64,000 nucleotides of DNA, from NCBI RefSeq assembly GCF_012911865.1, contig NZ_JAAXYH010000005.1, forward strand, positions 62,001 through 126,000, read 5' to 3'. Within the stretch, counting starts at the first letter, position 1; each line of letters begins with the position of its first letter. Both the position numbers and the translations under genes were made by a program. The notes below the pieces were generated by a model, which was given only the letters and a program-made list of their open reading frames with translations, was not told the DNA's origin and did not search any database. This DNA is from Shewanella salipaludis (GTDB lineage Bacteria; Pseudomonadota; Gammaproteobacteria; Enterobacterales; Shewanellaceae). Positions 19,398-30,637 of this stretch are shown one piece after another.

Positions 19398-19823
19398 ATG
19401 GCGATTAAAGACACCTATGCGGAAATCGAGAAAACTCTGGGGTTGGTGCCCGAATGGCTGAAACAGATGCCGGAAGGGGCTGCCGAGGGTTTTTGGGTAA
19501 CAGCGAGAGATTTTTGGTTGGCTGAAACTGAAATCCCAAATAAATATAAGGAGTTGATAGGTTTGGCCGTCTCAGGCGCGACCCGCTGCAAGTACTGCTG
19601 CTTGTTTCATACCGAAGCGGCGCGACTCTTCGGTGCTACCGAAGCTGAAATCGCCGAGGCCAGCATGATGAGTGGCGTCACCATGATGGGCAGCACTTTC
19701 ATCAATGCCCAGCAGGTAGATTATGATAAGTTCGCGGCCGAGACCCAGGATATAATCAATTATGTCAGAAGCCATAGACAAGTTGCTGCAGAGCAAGCCG
19801 GCACTGAAGCCCATCATCACTGA
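19398..19823 (+). CDS. AhpD-like / carboxymuconolactone decarboxylase-family protein
   Basis: A small helical protein with the AhpD signature E-x11-C-x2-C-x3-H: E52, C64, C67, H71 in GATRCKYCCLFHTEAA. AhpD proteins with this motif are thiol-dependent peroxidase partners, so a redox role is likely; the physiological substrate is unknown. Length 141 aa, ending AEAHHH-like (TEAHHH). The RBS is TTAGGAGGTAGG. The 3' end overlaps the next gene by 62 nt in another frame, unusual in this otherwise tidy region. Members annotated only as CMD-family also exist; I cannot separate them further. Confidence 0.88.
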   Translation: MAIKDTYAEIEKTLGLVPEWLKQMPEGAAEGFWVTARDFWLAETEIPNKYKELIGLAVSGATRCKYCCLFHTEAARLFGATEAEIAEASMMSGVTMMGSTFINAQQVDYDKFAAETQDIINYVRSHRQVAAEQAGTEAHHH

Positions 19824-20046
19824 GTTGAGTGCCAGGAAGTTAATCACCGTTAAGGGCGGCCGTTACCTGACCACCAGGCGTTGGCATGGTGCCATGATGC
19901 GCGCCGCCCGCTATTTTGCCGAGCGGGGGGAAACCCGCCAGGACATGCGCCTGCCCATCACCAAGGCGTTGCTGGAATGCTATGGACGACAGGTCAGCGA
20001 TACCGAACTGTGCCAGGCCATAGGCATCATGTTGGTCCTGAGCTAA
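19762..20046 (+). CDS. Hypothetical protein overlapping the AhpD-like gene
   Basis: I do not recognise this 94-aa product. It begins MSEAIDKLLQSKPALKPI, is basic in the middle (GGRYLTTRRWHGAMMRAARYF) and has no signal peptide or membrane segment. A weak AGGA lies 11 bp before the ATG. The first 62 nt lie within the 3' end of the AhpD-like gene in the +1 frame. Codon choice after the overlap looks like the neighbouring genes, and the frame stays open to the end of the intergenic space, which supports a real gene translated by coupling. A later start inside the frame is possible (Met residues in the middle). Confidence 0.6.
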   Translation: MSEAIDKLLQSKPALKPIITELSARKLITVKGGRYLTTRRWHGAMMRAARYFAERGETRQDMRLPITKALLECYGRQVSDTELCQAIGIMLVLS

Positions 20047-20163
20047 CCTTGATCGCTGCAGCCATGGGCCAGGCAAACAGACAACATCCCAGAAGCTCTG
20101 CTATACAATAGAGTTACATGGTAAATTACTCCGAATAAGATTGAGAACGGGAAAGGTTAACGG

Positions 20164-21306
20164 GTGTCAATATCTGTGACGGGTGGAGTCAGACCCGAAA
20201 AAATAATTGAAATAGAGCAGAGACTGTACCAGCAGCTGCTCGTGGCCAAGATGAAATCCGGCACCATGCAGGATGAGATCGACATGGAACTGGAGGCCGA
20301 CGCCAACAAGCTGGATATAGAGCGTGAAGCCATACAGGCGCGCCTGGCCAAGCAGAACCAGGCCAGAGCCGTGTTCAAGGCCGTCAGTACGCAATTGAGC
20401 AACAGGGTCAACAATGCCATAGAGCATCACCTGGCGGTACCCGAGTCGGTACTCGCAGCCTGCGGGATCAGTGCGCAACAAATGTTGTTGCTGGAGATGC
20501 TCCAGAGCCAGAGTCTCGATCTAATTCGCCTGCGTCCGGTGATCGCGGAATTGGACTGGCTGATCCGGGATCTGAGCAATGTGCTCAACAGCCCCTCCTT
20601 CAGGCACCAGCGCCAGCAGAGAGCCGATGTCCAAGTGACAGATCTCAAGCTGGTTCTCAATTATATCGGCATAGAAAATCTCAGGATTTTGGTGCCTTAC
20701 TTCTGTTTGCGCCACTGGCTCCCCAGTGGCAACACCCACCTGCTGTGGACCATACGCAAGCTCTGGCGTTACAGCCTGGCCACGGGTATCGCCGCCCAGG
20801 CGTTGGCCAAGTTGCATGATGGCGACGAGGGCTTGATGTACACCTGTGCCCTGTTGAATCAGCTGGGGACCTCGGTGGTACTCAGCTGCAGTGCCGGCTT
20901 GTATGAGAAACACTGGGGCGAGTGGTTGCGGGAAGCCCATAAGAGCAAGGACAAGGAACTCTATGATGCCGTGATGGCGACGCCATTCCCCGCCAAGGCC
21001 TTGCTGGAACAAGTGCAGAGCCAGGGGCAGAGACTCAACTGGCTATTGCCCAGTTTGCTGAATTTCAGCGACAGCCGGCTGACGCTCATGCTCAAGGAAC
21101 TGGATGAGTCACCCAGTTATGCCGGCTTGTCTGCCGATGCGGCCCTGATAGCGCGTGCCTCTTGCTATGCCAAGGTGCTGATGCTCGAAGAAATGCGCCA
21201 GATAACGCCGCAGGAGAAACGCCTGATGTTCGATTATTATCAGTTGAGCGAGCAGGAAGTGTTGCGCTTGAAAGGGCAGAATTATCGCAGGGTCGAGCTG
21301 TTATGA
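20164..21306 (+). CDS. HDOD-domain protein
   Basis: A 380-aa cytoplasmic protein. The first 90 residues form a charged, coiled-coil-like helix (IEIEQRLYQQLLVAKMKSG, ELEADANKLDIEREAIQA). From about 100 it resembles the HDOD output domain (LVLNYIGIENLRILVPYFCL, LWRYSLATGIAAQALAK, CALLNQLGTSVV), the HD-like fold without the metal-binding HD pair that is common in bacterial signalling proteins. It starts with GTG after GGGAAAGG. No receiver or GGDEF domain is attached. The partner is unknown; it is probably monocistronic or joined to the hydrolase gene 79 bp downstream. Confidence 0.7.
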   Translation: MSISVTGGVRPEKIIEIEQRLYQQLLVAKMKSGTMQDEIDMELEADANKLDIEREAIQARLAKQNQARAVFKAVSTQLSNRVNNAIEHHLAVPESVLAACGISAQQMLLLEMLQSQSLDLIRLRPVIAELDWLIRDLSNVLNSPSFRHQRQQRADVQVTDLKLVLNYIGIENLRILVPYFCLRHWLPSGNTHLLWTIRKLWRYSLATGIAAQALAKLHDGDEGLMYTCALLNQLGTSVVLSCSAGLYEKHWGEWLREAHKSKDKELYDAVMATPFPAKALLEQVQSQGQRLNWLLPSLLNFSDSRLTLMLKELDESPSYAGLSADAALIARASCYAKVLMLEEMRQITPQEKRLMFDYYQLSEQEVLRLKGQNYRRVELL

Positions 21307-21385
21307 ACTTGAGGCCTGGCTCAGTCTAGGCCGCGTTTGGGCCCAGGGCCGGTCCGAATCTGCGCCGTCGCTATTGGGGGAAATT

Positions 21386-22306
21386 ATGCCCAGCTGGCAA
21401 GGGGCCGTGTTCAATGCCTTATTATCCTATCTGGTCCGCCCCTGCCTCGGCTATGGCAAGGCAAGAGGGTCACTGCCGCGGCTGAGGCTCAGACTTCTGG
21501 CCCTGGACCGCCGCTGGCTGGCCTGGCCCGCCGGGCTGGAGACGAGCCGCAAGGCCCTGAGCCAGAGCGAGCTGCTGTATTACCCCAGCATGCGCTCCGG
21601 GGAGAGCCGGGAAGCCAGAGGCAGCCTGTTCTACATTCGTGGCGGAGGCTTCTGTTTCAAGACGCCTCACGCCCATGCCCGCATGTTGGCCGAGTTGGGC
21701 CTTAGCTGCGATACGGATATTTATGTGCCAGATTATCGTCTCGCGCCCGAGCATCCGTTTCCCGCCGCCCTGGACGACGTGCTCGAGGCTTATATCCAAG
21801 TCTTGAGTCTCGAGAGCGCCGCGCGCCTGGTGCTGATGGGGGACTCGGCAGGCGGTAATTTGGCGCTGAGCCTGTTGCTCGAATTGAAACGCCGCCATTT
21901 GCCCATGCCACGGGCCTGCGTCCTGATTTCCCCGGCTTTGGATCTCGCCTTAACCGGCGATATTGAGCGCATGCTGGGTGCCAAGGATCCCTTCTTCAGC
22001 CTGGAGTCTCTGCTGCGTCTCAGGGGGGCCTATCTGGCGGGGGCCGATCCCATGGCGCCCGCAATCTCGCCGCTGCTGGGGGATCTCTGTGGTTTGCCCG
22101 CCATTTTGGTCATCGCAGGCACCCGAGAGTTATTGCTGCAGGATTCACAGCGTTTGCTGGATAAAGTCGGCGCCGCTGGCGGTGACATCCGGGCGTTGTT
22201 TTACCCCAACATGCCCCACGTCTTCCCCCTGGTCGCCGCCTTGCCCGAGGCGGTCGATGCCAGGTTAAAAATCTGTGAATTCATCCGCGACAGGCTCCAA
22301 GGTTAA
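21386..22306 (+). CDS. Alpha/beta hydrolase of the HSL type with altered oxyanion motif
   Basis: A 306-aa esterase/lipase-like protein. The HSL-family core is clear: YRLAPEHPFPAALDD (118-132), nucleophile elbow GDSAGGNLA (S154), and a late His in NMPHVFPL. The oxyanion-hole motif HGGG is replaced by RGGG (R85), the hydrogen-bonding glycines being kept. I start at ATG 21386 with GGGGGA in front rather than at an in-frame TTG 12 bp upstream. Arg at this position could change substrate or activity; function is otherwise unknown. It ends just before a tandem ARG-box-like site that belongs to the next transcription unit. Confidence 0.85.
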   Translation: MPSWQGAVFNALLSYLVRPCLGYGKARGSLPRLRLRLLALDRRWLAWPAGLETSRKALSQSELLYYPSMRSGESREARGSLFYIRGGGFCFKTPHAHARMLAELGLSCDTDIYVPDYRLAPEHPFPAALDDVLEAYIQVLSLESAARLVLMGDSAGGNLALSLLLELKRRHLPMPRACVLISPALDLALTGDIERMLGAKDPFFSLESLLRLRGAYLAGADPMAPAISPLLGDLCGLPAILVIAGTRELLLQDSQRLLDKVGAAGGDIRALFYPNMPHVFPLVAALPEAVDARLKICEFIRDRLQG

Positions 22307-22307
22307 T

Positions 22308-22346
22308 CTTGTGTAATTATTCATATTTCATGAATAGCTAGCAAAA
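22308..22346 (+). promoter_or_regulatory. Possible tandem ARG box (ArgR operator) upstream of argD/astC
   Basis: ArgR binds paired 18-bp boxes (TNTGAATWWWWATTCANW) separated by 3 bp. Here 22308-22325 has a perfect right half-site ATTCATA, and 22329-22346 begins with CATGAAT, one mismatch from a perfect left half-site, with exactly 3 bp between the boxes. The outer halves are poor. It lies 270 bp before the argD/astC start, directly after the hydrolase gene, so a distal promoter would be implied. Confidence 0.4.
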
Positions 22347-23830
<1,484 letters not shown>

Positions 23831-23831
23831 G

Positions 23832-23867
23832 ATGACCCAGGGTGTGGCTCGCCACACCCTGGGTCAT
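23832..23867 (+). other. Strong hairpin in the argD/astC-astA gap
   Basis: ATGACCCAGGGTGTGG and its perfect complement CCACACCCTGGGTCAT are separated by CTCG, giving a 16-bp perfect stem that starts 2 bp after the argD stop codon. There is no T-tract after it (GGGGAATG), so it is not an ordinary terminator. It may be an mRNA-stabilising or processing element that sets argD above astA expression. Confidence 0.8.
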
Positions 23868-23952
23868 GGGGAATGCTTGCGCTTTTATCCACCGCCGCTA
23901 GTTTTAATCCTGAGGCGATGATATTGCCAAGTTCCAGTGAGGAGACATTAAG

Positions 23953-24972
23953 ATGTTGATCATACGCCCGATCCGCGGCAATGATTTCGAAGCACTCTAC
24001 CAGATAGCCGAAGAGTCGGGTCACGGTTTCACTTCGTTACCCGTGAATGCCGATCTGCTGCATAGCAAGATTGCCAGGGCGGAAGCCTCTTTTTCAAAAT
24101 CGGTCGATGAGCCCTTCGATGAAGGTTATCTCATGGTGCTCGAAGATACAGACACAGGCGAGGTGGTAGGCACCTGTGGTATCGAAGCGGCCGTCGGCAT
24201 GGAAGACGCGTTTTACCATTACCGTCTCGGGACAGAGGTTTATCACTCGGAGCAGATAGATGTGCGCAACGAAGTGGAGACCCTGACCCTGTGTCATGAC
24301 TACACGGGCGCCGCCGAGTTATGCACCTTGTTCCTGCGGGACTCCTATCGCAAAGACAACAACGGCCGCATGTTATCCCGTAGCCGTTTCCTGTTTCTGG
24401 CCCAGCATGCGGCCCGTTTCGGGGAGACTGTCATCGCCGAGATGCGTGGTGTGAGTGACGAGGAAGGCAATTCGCCTTTCTACGCCTGGTTGCAGCAACA
24501 TTTCCTCGGCATAGATTTCATCCAGGCCGATTACCTTTCGGGTCTGGGCAAGAAGGCCTTCATGGCCGAGATGATGCCGCGAAACCCTGTCTATGTCTGT
24601 CTGTTGCCCGAAGCGGCGCAGAAGGTGATAGGCGAGGTGCATGCCAACACGCGCCCGGCGCTGAACCTGTTGCAGGCCGAGGGATTCAGATGCCGTGGTT
24701 ATGTCGATATCTTCGACGGCGGTCCGACGGTAGAGTGTCGTTTGAACGACATACGTTCGGTCAGGGAGAGCCGCTTGTTGACTGTGCGCCTGGGCGTCAT
24801 GCCGGCCACAAACACGAGTTACATCATATCCAACACCATATTGGCGGATTACCGCGCCACCTCGGCCAACCTCTTGGTGGCAGCCGACACGGATGAGGTG
24901 GTCCTGAGTCCTGAATTGGCTGCCGCCTTGCTGGTGGCCGAAGGTGAACAAATCCGCGTATTGGCAATGTAG
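23953..24972 (+). CDS. astA: Arginine N-succinyltransferase
   Basis: First enzyme of the ammonia-producing arginine succinyltransferase (AST) pathway: succinyl-CoA + arginine to N2-succinylarginine. The 339-aa sequence starts MLIIRPIRGNDFEALYQIAE, has the GNAT-like core and the family-typical segments LGTEVYHSEQIDVRNEVETL, FLRDSYRKDNNGRMLSRSRF and DIFDGGPTVECRLNDIRSV. The RBS is GAGGAGAC. The astD start follows 12 bp after the stop. astB and astE are not next to it in this window. Confidence 0.96.
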   Translation: MLIIRPIRGNDFEALYQIAEESGHGFTSLPVNADLLHSKIARAEASFSKSVDEPFDEGYLMVLEDTDTGEVVGTCGIEAAVGMEDAFYHYRLGTEVYHSEQIDVRNEVETLTLCHDYTGAAELCTLFLRDSYRKDNNGRMLSRSRFLFLAQHAARFGETVIAEMRGVSDEEGNSPFYAWLQQHFLGIDFIQADYLSGLGKKAFMAEMMPRNPVYVCLLPEAAQKVIGEVHANTRPALNLLQAEGFRCRGYVDIFDGGPTVECRLNDIRSVRESRLLTVRLGVMPATNTSYIISNTILADYRATSANLLVAADTDEVVLSPELAAALLVAEGEQIRVLAM

Positions 24973-24975
24973 TAG

Positions 24976-26445
<1,470 letters not shown>

Positions 26446-26465
26446 TCCCAAGGCTACTGAGAATA

Positions 26466-26496
26466 AGGAAGTGCCGCTACGGCACTTCCTTTTTTT
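26466..26496 (+). terminator. Rho-independent terminator after astD
   Basis: Stem AGGAAGTGCC / GGCACTTCCT (10 bp) with loop GCTAC runs into seven T (26490-26496). It ends the argD-astA-astD transcript. Confidence 0.92.
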
Positions 26497-26512
26497 GTAC
26501 CCAAAATAGCCA

Positions 26513-26564
26513 AAGCCCATAAAAAACGGCGTATTCGGTGGAATACGCCGTTTTTTATGGGCTT
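26513..26564 (-). terminator. Terminator of crp, long perfect hairpin
   Basis: A 24-bp perfect inverted repeat (26513-26536 and 26541-26564) with loop GGTG, 32 bp after the crp stop. Flanking A6 and T6 runs sit inside the stem, so it can terminate in either direction; together with the astD terminator it insulates the convergent astD and crp. Confidence 0.9.
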
Positions 26565-26596
26565 AGGCATGGCCTCTTGGCGCCGGCCGGGGGAGT

Positions 26597-27232
26597 CTAG
26601 CGTGTGCCGTAGACCACTATGGTCTTGCCGTGGGCCTGGATCAGATTCTGTTCTTCGAGCATCTTCAGGATACGTCCCACTGTCTCGCGGGAACAACCTA
26701 CTATCTGGCCTATCTCCTGGCGGGTGATCTTGATCTGCATGCCGTCGGGGTGGGTCATGGCATCCGGCTGCTTGGCCAGGTGCAGCAAGGTCTGGGCTAT
26801 GCGTCCGGCCACGTCGAGGAAAGCTAAATCGCTGACCTTCTGGCTGGTGGTATGCAGTCGGTAAGCCATCTGCGCCGACAGTTTCATCAGGATTTCCGGA
26901 TTCACTTGGATAAGTTGCTTGAACTTCTTGTAAGAAATCTCCGCTATTTCACAGGCTTGCTTAGCTCTAACCGAGGCGGTACGCTCGGCCTGTTCTTCGA
27001 ATAGCCCAAGTTCGCCGATGAAGTCACCCTGGTTGAGGTAGGAAAGGATCATTTCCTTGCCTTCGTCGTCTTTGATGAATACCGCCACAGAGCCTTTGAC
27101 TATGTAATAAAGGGTATCAGAGGCTGCACCTACGTGGATAAGGGTGCTCTTGGCCGGGTATTTGTGGATGTGACAGTGTGACAGAAACCATTCCAGTGTA
27201 GGGTCTGGTTTAGGCTTACCGATCAGCGCCAT
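26597..27232 (-). CDS. crp: cAMP receptor protein
   Basis: Global cAMP-responsive transcription regulator; in Shewanella CRP also controls anaerobic respiration genes. The 211-aa product has a cyclic-nucleotide domain with the cAMP-binding segment [19 protein letters not shown] (Arg-Thr-Ala-Ser as in E. coli, R/S contacts kept), the C-helix and a helix-turn-helix with [18 protein letters not shown]. Nearly identical in length to E. coli CRP (210). RBS GAGGAATCACC before the ATG. It converges with astD and is divergent from a Sel1-repeat gene. Confidence 0.98.
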   Translation of the reverse strand: MALIGKPKPDPTLEWFLSHCHIHKYPAKSTLIHVGAASDTLYYIVKGSVAVFIKDDEGKEMILSYLNQGDFIGELGLFEEQAERTASVRAKQACEIAEISYKKFKQLIQVNPEILMKLSAQMAYRLHTTSQKVSDLAFLDVAGRIAQTLLHLAKQPDAMTHPDGMQIKITRQEIGQIVGCSRETVGRILKMLEEQNLIQAHGKTIVVYGTR

Positions 27233-27262
27233 GGTGATTCCTCGATGGATTAACTCATAAGA

Positions 27263-27290
27263 ATAATATTAATTGTGCATTCTAGGTCAA
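27263..27290 (-). promoter_or_regulatory. Probable crp promoter
   Basis: On the minus strand -35 TTGACC (27285-27290) and -10 TATTAT (27263-27268) are separated by 16 bp, and the -10 lies 30 bp before the crp ATG. Sequence-based inference. I see no clear CRP autoregulatory site. Confidence 0.5.
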
Positions 27291-27487
27291 ACTTTCCGTT
27301 AAAACCTTGATATAGGTCTAGTTTGGGTCAAGTAGACGGGGACTGTCCTATCCTAGCTATCTGGGCTCATTGTGCGGTTTTAACATTACATGTCAACATT
27401 TTATCCGTGCCGAGCCGGCTCCGGGCTCGACTTATGGATGCAATTCTGGCTAACTGCCAGTAGTTTTCGATTTTTAGGGGGCAAGCT

Positions 27488-28267
27488 GTGAAGTACAGGC
27501 AGTGGATCATGGGGCTTGGGCTGGGTCTTTCGTTGGGGCTGAGTTCGGCGGCAAACGCATTTTCTATCCCGCAACCCGTCAGGGAGCGGGCGGCCAGCAA
27601 GCTGGCGCATATCCAGTTACAGGCGACGCAAGGGGAAGCCGAGGCGCAATTTCTACTCGGCTTGATGTACCTGTCCGGCCGCTTCGTGGTGCAGGACAGC
27701 GACTTGGGCATGCAGTGGGTGACCGAGGCGGCAAAGCAGCAGCATGTCAAAGCCCAGCAAACGTTGGCCGATATCGCCTTCGAGGGCAAGTTGGTGCCGC
27801 GGGACCTGGCGGCGGCCGAGCACTGGTATCGGCAGCTCGGCCAGCAGGGCCATAAGTGGGCTCAGTTCAGGCTGGGGTTCATCTATGCCTCGGGTGGCGA
27901 TGGGGTGCGGCGCAATTGCGGCAAGGCCGTCGAGCACTTCAGTGCCGCTGGCGATGACATCGCCTTGGGCAATGTCGCCTGGATCTTGGCCACCTGTCCC
28001 GAGGCCGAATACCGTAACGGTGACAGGGCAGTGGCATTGGCATTAGAGCTGCTGCGGCATGATCAAGAGGATCCTACCCATCTGGATAACCTCGCCGCCG
28101 CCTACGCCGAAAGCGGTGACTTCAATGCCGCCATTGCCACCCAGGAGAAGGCGATTCAGGCGTTGAAACAGCAGTCGACCGCCGCCGATACCCAGGAGTT
28201 TGAATCACGTTTGAGCATGTATCAGCAGCGGCGTGCCTTTCGGGAAGTCTTCCCCTTGACGGATTAA
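27488..28267 (+). CDS. Secreted Sel1/TPR-repeat protein
   Basis: A 259-aa protein with a signal peptide (MGLGLGLSLGLSSAANA) followed by Sel1-type repeats: AEAQFLLGLMYLSGRFV, AEHWYRQLGQQGHKWAQFRLGFIYASGG and a more TPR-like DPTHLDNLAAAYAESGDFNAA. Such repeats usually mediate protein-protein contacts in the periplasm; no enzymatic motif is seen. The start is GTG. In E. coli the crp-prkB interval holds yhfA (OsmC-like); here this unrelated gene takes its place. It converges with prkB. Confidence 0.8.
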   Translation: MKYRQWIMGLGLGLSLGLSSAANAFSIPQPVRERAASKLAHIQLQATQGEAEAQFLLGLMYLSGRFVVQDSDLGMQWVTEAAKQQHVKAQQTLADIAFEGKLVPRDLAAAEHWYRQLGQQGHKWAQFRLGFIYASGGDGVRRNCGKAVEHFSAAGDDIALGNVAWILATCPEAEYRNGDRAVALALELLRHDQEDPTHLDNLAAAYAESGDFNAAIATQEKAIQALKQQSTAADTQEFESRLSMYQQRRAFREVFPLTD

Positions 28268-28311
28268 TGCCTGCAGCCTGGGCCGTCACCGGCGGTCCGG
28301 GCCGAGGTTAT

Positions 28312-29193
28312 TCATTCTCCTGAGTGCAGTTGTTGGCGCTTATCCATCAGCTCTTTGATCAGTGGCGTTAAAATCAATTCCATCGCCAGTGACATCTTGC
28401 CGCCGGGTACCACCAGGGTATTGACCCTGGACATGAAAGATCCCTGGATCATGCGCAGGAAGTAGGGGAAGTCGACATTATCCATGCCGCGAAAGCGGAT
28501 CACCACGAAGCTCTCATCCAGGCTGGGGATGTCCTTGGCACTGAAGGGGTTGGAGGTATCGACCGTCGGCACCCGCTGGAAGTTGATGTGGGTGCGGGAA
28601 AACTGCGGCGTCATATGCTGGATGTAATCGTCCATGCTGCGCACTATCGAGCCCATGACCTTTTCCCTGCTATGGCCCCGCTCCGAGGTGTCACGGATAA
28701 TTTTCTGGATCCACTCCAGGTTGACTATCGGCACCATGCCGATAAGCAAGTCCACATGCTGGGCGACATTGCTCTCCGGGGTGACGACGCCGCCATGCAA
28801 GCCTTCGTAATAGAGCATGTCGGTATTGGCCGGCAGCGGGCGCCATTGGGTGAAGGTGCCCGGCATCTGATTGAAGGGCACCGCCTCATCGAAGGTGTGC
28901 AGGTAGCTGCGGGTCTCGCCCTGGCCTGTGGCGCCATAATCCCGAAAGCATTGCTCGAGCCGGTCGAAGTTGTTGGCCTCAGGGCCGAAATAACTCAGGT
29001 TACGGTTGGCGGCCTCAGACTTGCGTATCATGACTTCCATTTCGGCGCGGGTGAAATGATGAAAGCTGTCACCTTCGACGAAGGCGGCATTGATCCCCAA
29101 TTGGCGAAAGATATGGCTGAAGGCTGTGGTTGTGGTGGTCGTTCCTGCACCTGATGAGCCTGTAACGGCAATGATGGGGTGTTTTGCTGACAT
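28312..29193 (-). CDS. prkB: Phosphoribulokinase-family protein PrkB
   Basis: A P-loop kinase of the phosphoribulokinase/uridine kinase family. The 293-aa product has the Walker A GSSGAGTTTTTTAFSHIF and the PRK segments EGDSFHHFTRAEM and YYEGLHGGVVTPESNVAQHVDLLIGMVPIVNLEW. The true substrate of the heterotrophic gammaproteobacterial PrkB is not established; a Calvin-cycle role is unlikely, since no RuBisCO is seen. It is downstream of yheU and yheT, as in E. coli. Confidence 0.93.
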   Translation of the reverse strand: MSAKHPIIAVTGSSGAGTTTTTTAFSHIFRQLGINAAFVEGDSFHHFTRAEMEVMIRKSEAANRNLSYFGPEANNFDRLEQCFRDYGATGQGETRSYLHTFDEAVPFNQMPGTFTQWRPLPANTDMLYYEGLHGGVVTPESNVAQHVDLLIGMVPIVNLEWIQKIIRDTSERGHSREKVMGSIVRSMDDYIQHMTPQFSRTHINFQRVPTVDTSNPFSAKDIPSLDESFVVIRFRGMDNVDFPYFLRMIQGSFMSRVNTLVVPGGKMSLAMELILTPLIKELMDKRQQLHSGE

Positions 29194-29285
29194 TTTTCCT
29201 ACCCGTTGGAAACTGAAAAGCGCCGCTGCACTGAAATGGTATCGAGTGTTAAGGCCCTAGTTATACGGTAATTTTATAGCCGAGG

Positions 29286-29531
29286 TCAATCCTGTGCTTT
29301 GGCGACCTGATCATGATGGCGAATGGCGATGCTCTCGTCTTCTTCGCTGTATTCCACCAACAGTTTCCCCTGTTTGAGTGCCTGGCGACATTGGGCCAGC
29401 GCCGCCAGAATTTCCTCTTCGCCCAGGTTGGCGAAGCTGCCGTCTTCTACCTGGGTCAGCAGATACTCGCGCATCAGGCTGTCCAGGGTCTCGCTCGGCA
29501 ATTGGCTCAGTGCTTCATAGGGTACCAGCAT
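29286..29531 (-). CDS. yheU: YheU-family protein
   Basis: An 81-aa acidic protein of the YheU/UPF0270 family (LVPYEALSQLPSETLDSLMREYLL, DGSFANLGEEE). No function is known. It overlaps the end of yheT by 17 nt, which implies translational coupling. Gene order yheT-yheU-prkB is conserved with E. coli. Confidence 0.93.
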   Translation of the reverse strand: MLVPYEALSQLPSETLDSLMREYLLTQVEDGSFANLGEEEILAALAQCRQALKQGKLLVEYSEEDESIAIRHHDQVAKAQD

Positions 29532-30498
29532 GATCTTCTCCGGTTAAAAATTGCATGATCCGCCCTTCGAGATAGAAGCGCGGTTTCCAGGGGCTGCCCC
29601 CCTGGATGAAACCTACGTGGCCGCCGTGGTGGTGCAACTCATATTCTACCGCCGCCGACAGCTGGTGGCGGCTGGGGATCACGGCTTCGGTCATGAAGGG
29701 ATCGTCCCTGGCGTGGATGATGAGCGTTGGGCTGGCTATGTTGGCGAGAAAGGCCATGCCGCTGGCACGCTGGTAATAATCATCGGCTCCGCTGAAGCCA
29801 TGCAGGGGGGCCGTGACCTTATCGTCGAAGCGATAGAAGCTGGAGAGTTCGTCGACCTGGGTATCGGCCACAGGCATGCTATTACTCAGCTTGGGATCGG
29901 CCAGCTTGGCCCTGAGCTTCTGTTGTAATTGTTTGATGAGATAGCCTTGATACAGCTTGGAGAAGCCTTTTTCCAGCCGTTTGGCACAGGCCGCCAGTTG
30001 CAGGGGCGCAGAGACCACCACGGCGCGCGTCAACAGGCTGGCGCTGTGGGTCTCACCCTGATACTTGGCCAGCACGTTGCCGCCGAGACTGTAACCCACG
30101 GCATACAGGGGCGAGTCGGGGAAGCGTGCTTTGAGTCGTGCCAGGTTGAAGGCGAGATCTGCCGTGTCACCGCTGTGATAGCTGCGGCCGAGGCGATTGG
30201 GTTCCCCTGAGCAGCTCCTGTGATGATGCACCAGGGCGCACAGCTGCAGCGCGGCACAGGCCTGGAGCAGGCGTCTGGCATAATGGGACTGGGCACTGCC
30301 TTCCAGACCATGAATGATCACCAGTATCGGCCGTCCCTGGCTTGGCTCGCCTTGCCAGTCAAGATCGATGAAGTCACCGTCGCTCAGCTCGAGCCTTTCC
30401 CTGCGCAGGCGTGGGCCGGCCACCTTGGTCAGCAGAGGCAGTATTGTCTGTACGTGGGGGCTGGTGGCCCACCAGGGAGGTGAAAATGTCTTATTCAT
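29515..30498 (-). CDS. yheT: YheT-family alpha/beta hydrolase
   Basis: A 327-aa hydrolase of the YheT / ABHD1-3 family. The motif HGLEGSAQSHYARRL precedes the nucleophile elbow GYSLGGNVLAKY (Ser), with the acid in IHARDDPFM and His in HHGGHVGF. The substrate is unknown; homologues are carboxylesterase-like. It starts a yheT-yheU-prkB operon, divergent from the GMC dehydrogenase genes (140-bp gap). Confidence 0.93.
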   Translation of the reverse strand: MNKTFSPPWWATSPHVQTILPLLTKVAGPRLRRERLELSDGDFIDLDWQGEPSQGRPILVIIHGLEGSAQSHYARRLLQACAALQLCALVHHHRSCSGEPNRLGRSYHSGDTADLAFNLARLKARFPDSPLYAVGYSLGGNVLAKYQGETHSASLLTRAVVVSAPLQLAACAKRLEKGFSKLYQGYLIKQLQQKLRAKLADPKLSNSMPVADTQVDELSSFYRFDDKVTAPLHGFSGADDYYQRASGMAFLANIASPTLIIHARDDPFMTEAVIPSRHQLSAAVEYELHHHGGHVGFIQGGSPWKPRFYLEGRIMQFLTGEDHAGTL

Positions 30499-30637
30499 TG
30501 TGTGCTAATCATGCCCCGGGGCTTGCCGAACATTAAAACGTGTGTTTAATTGGCTAACTGAATTGCCGCGACTCGAGAGTGTCGCGGCCGGCATTGTAAC
30601 ACAGATGTTGATTCGTCTGACACTGGCGGGAGGGGGC

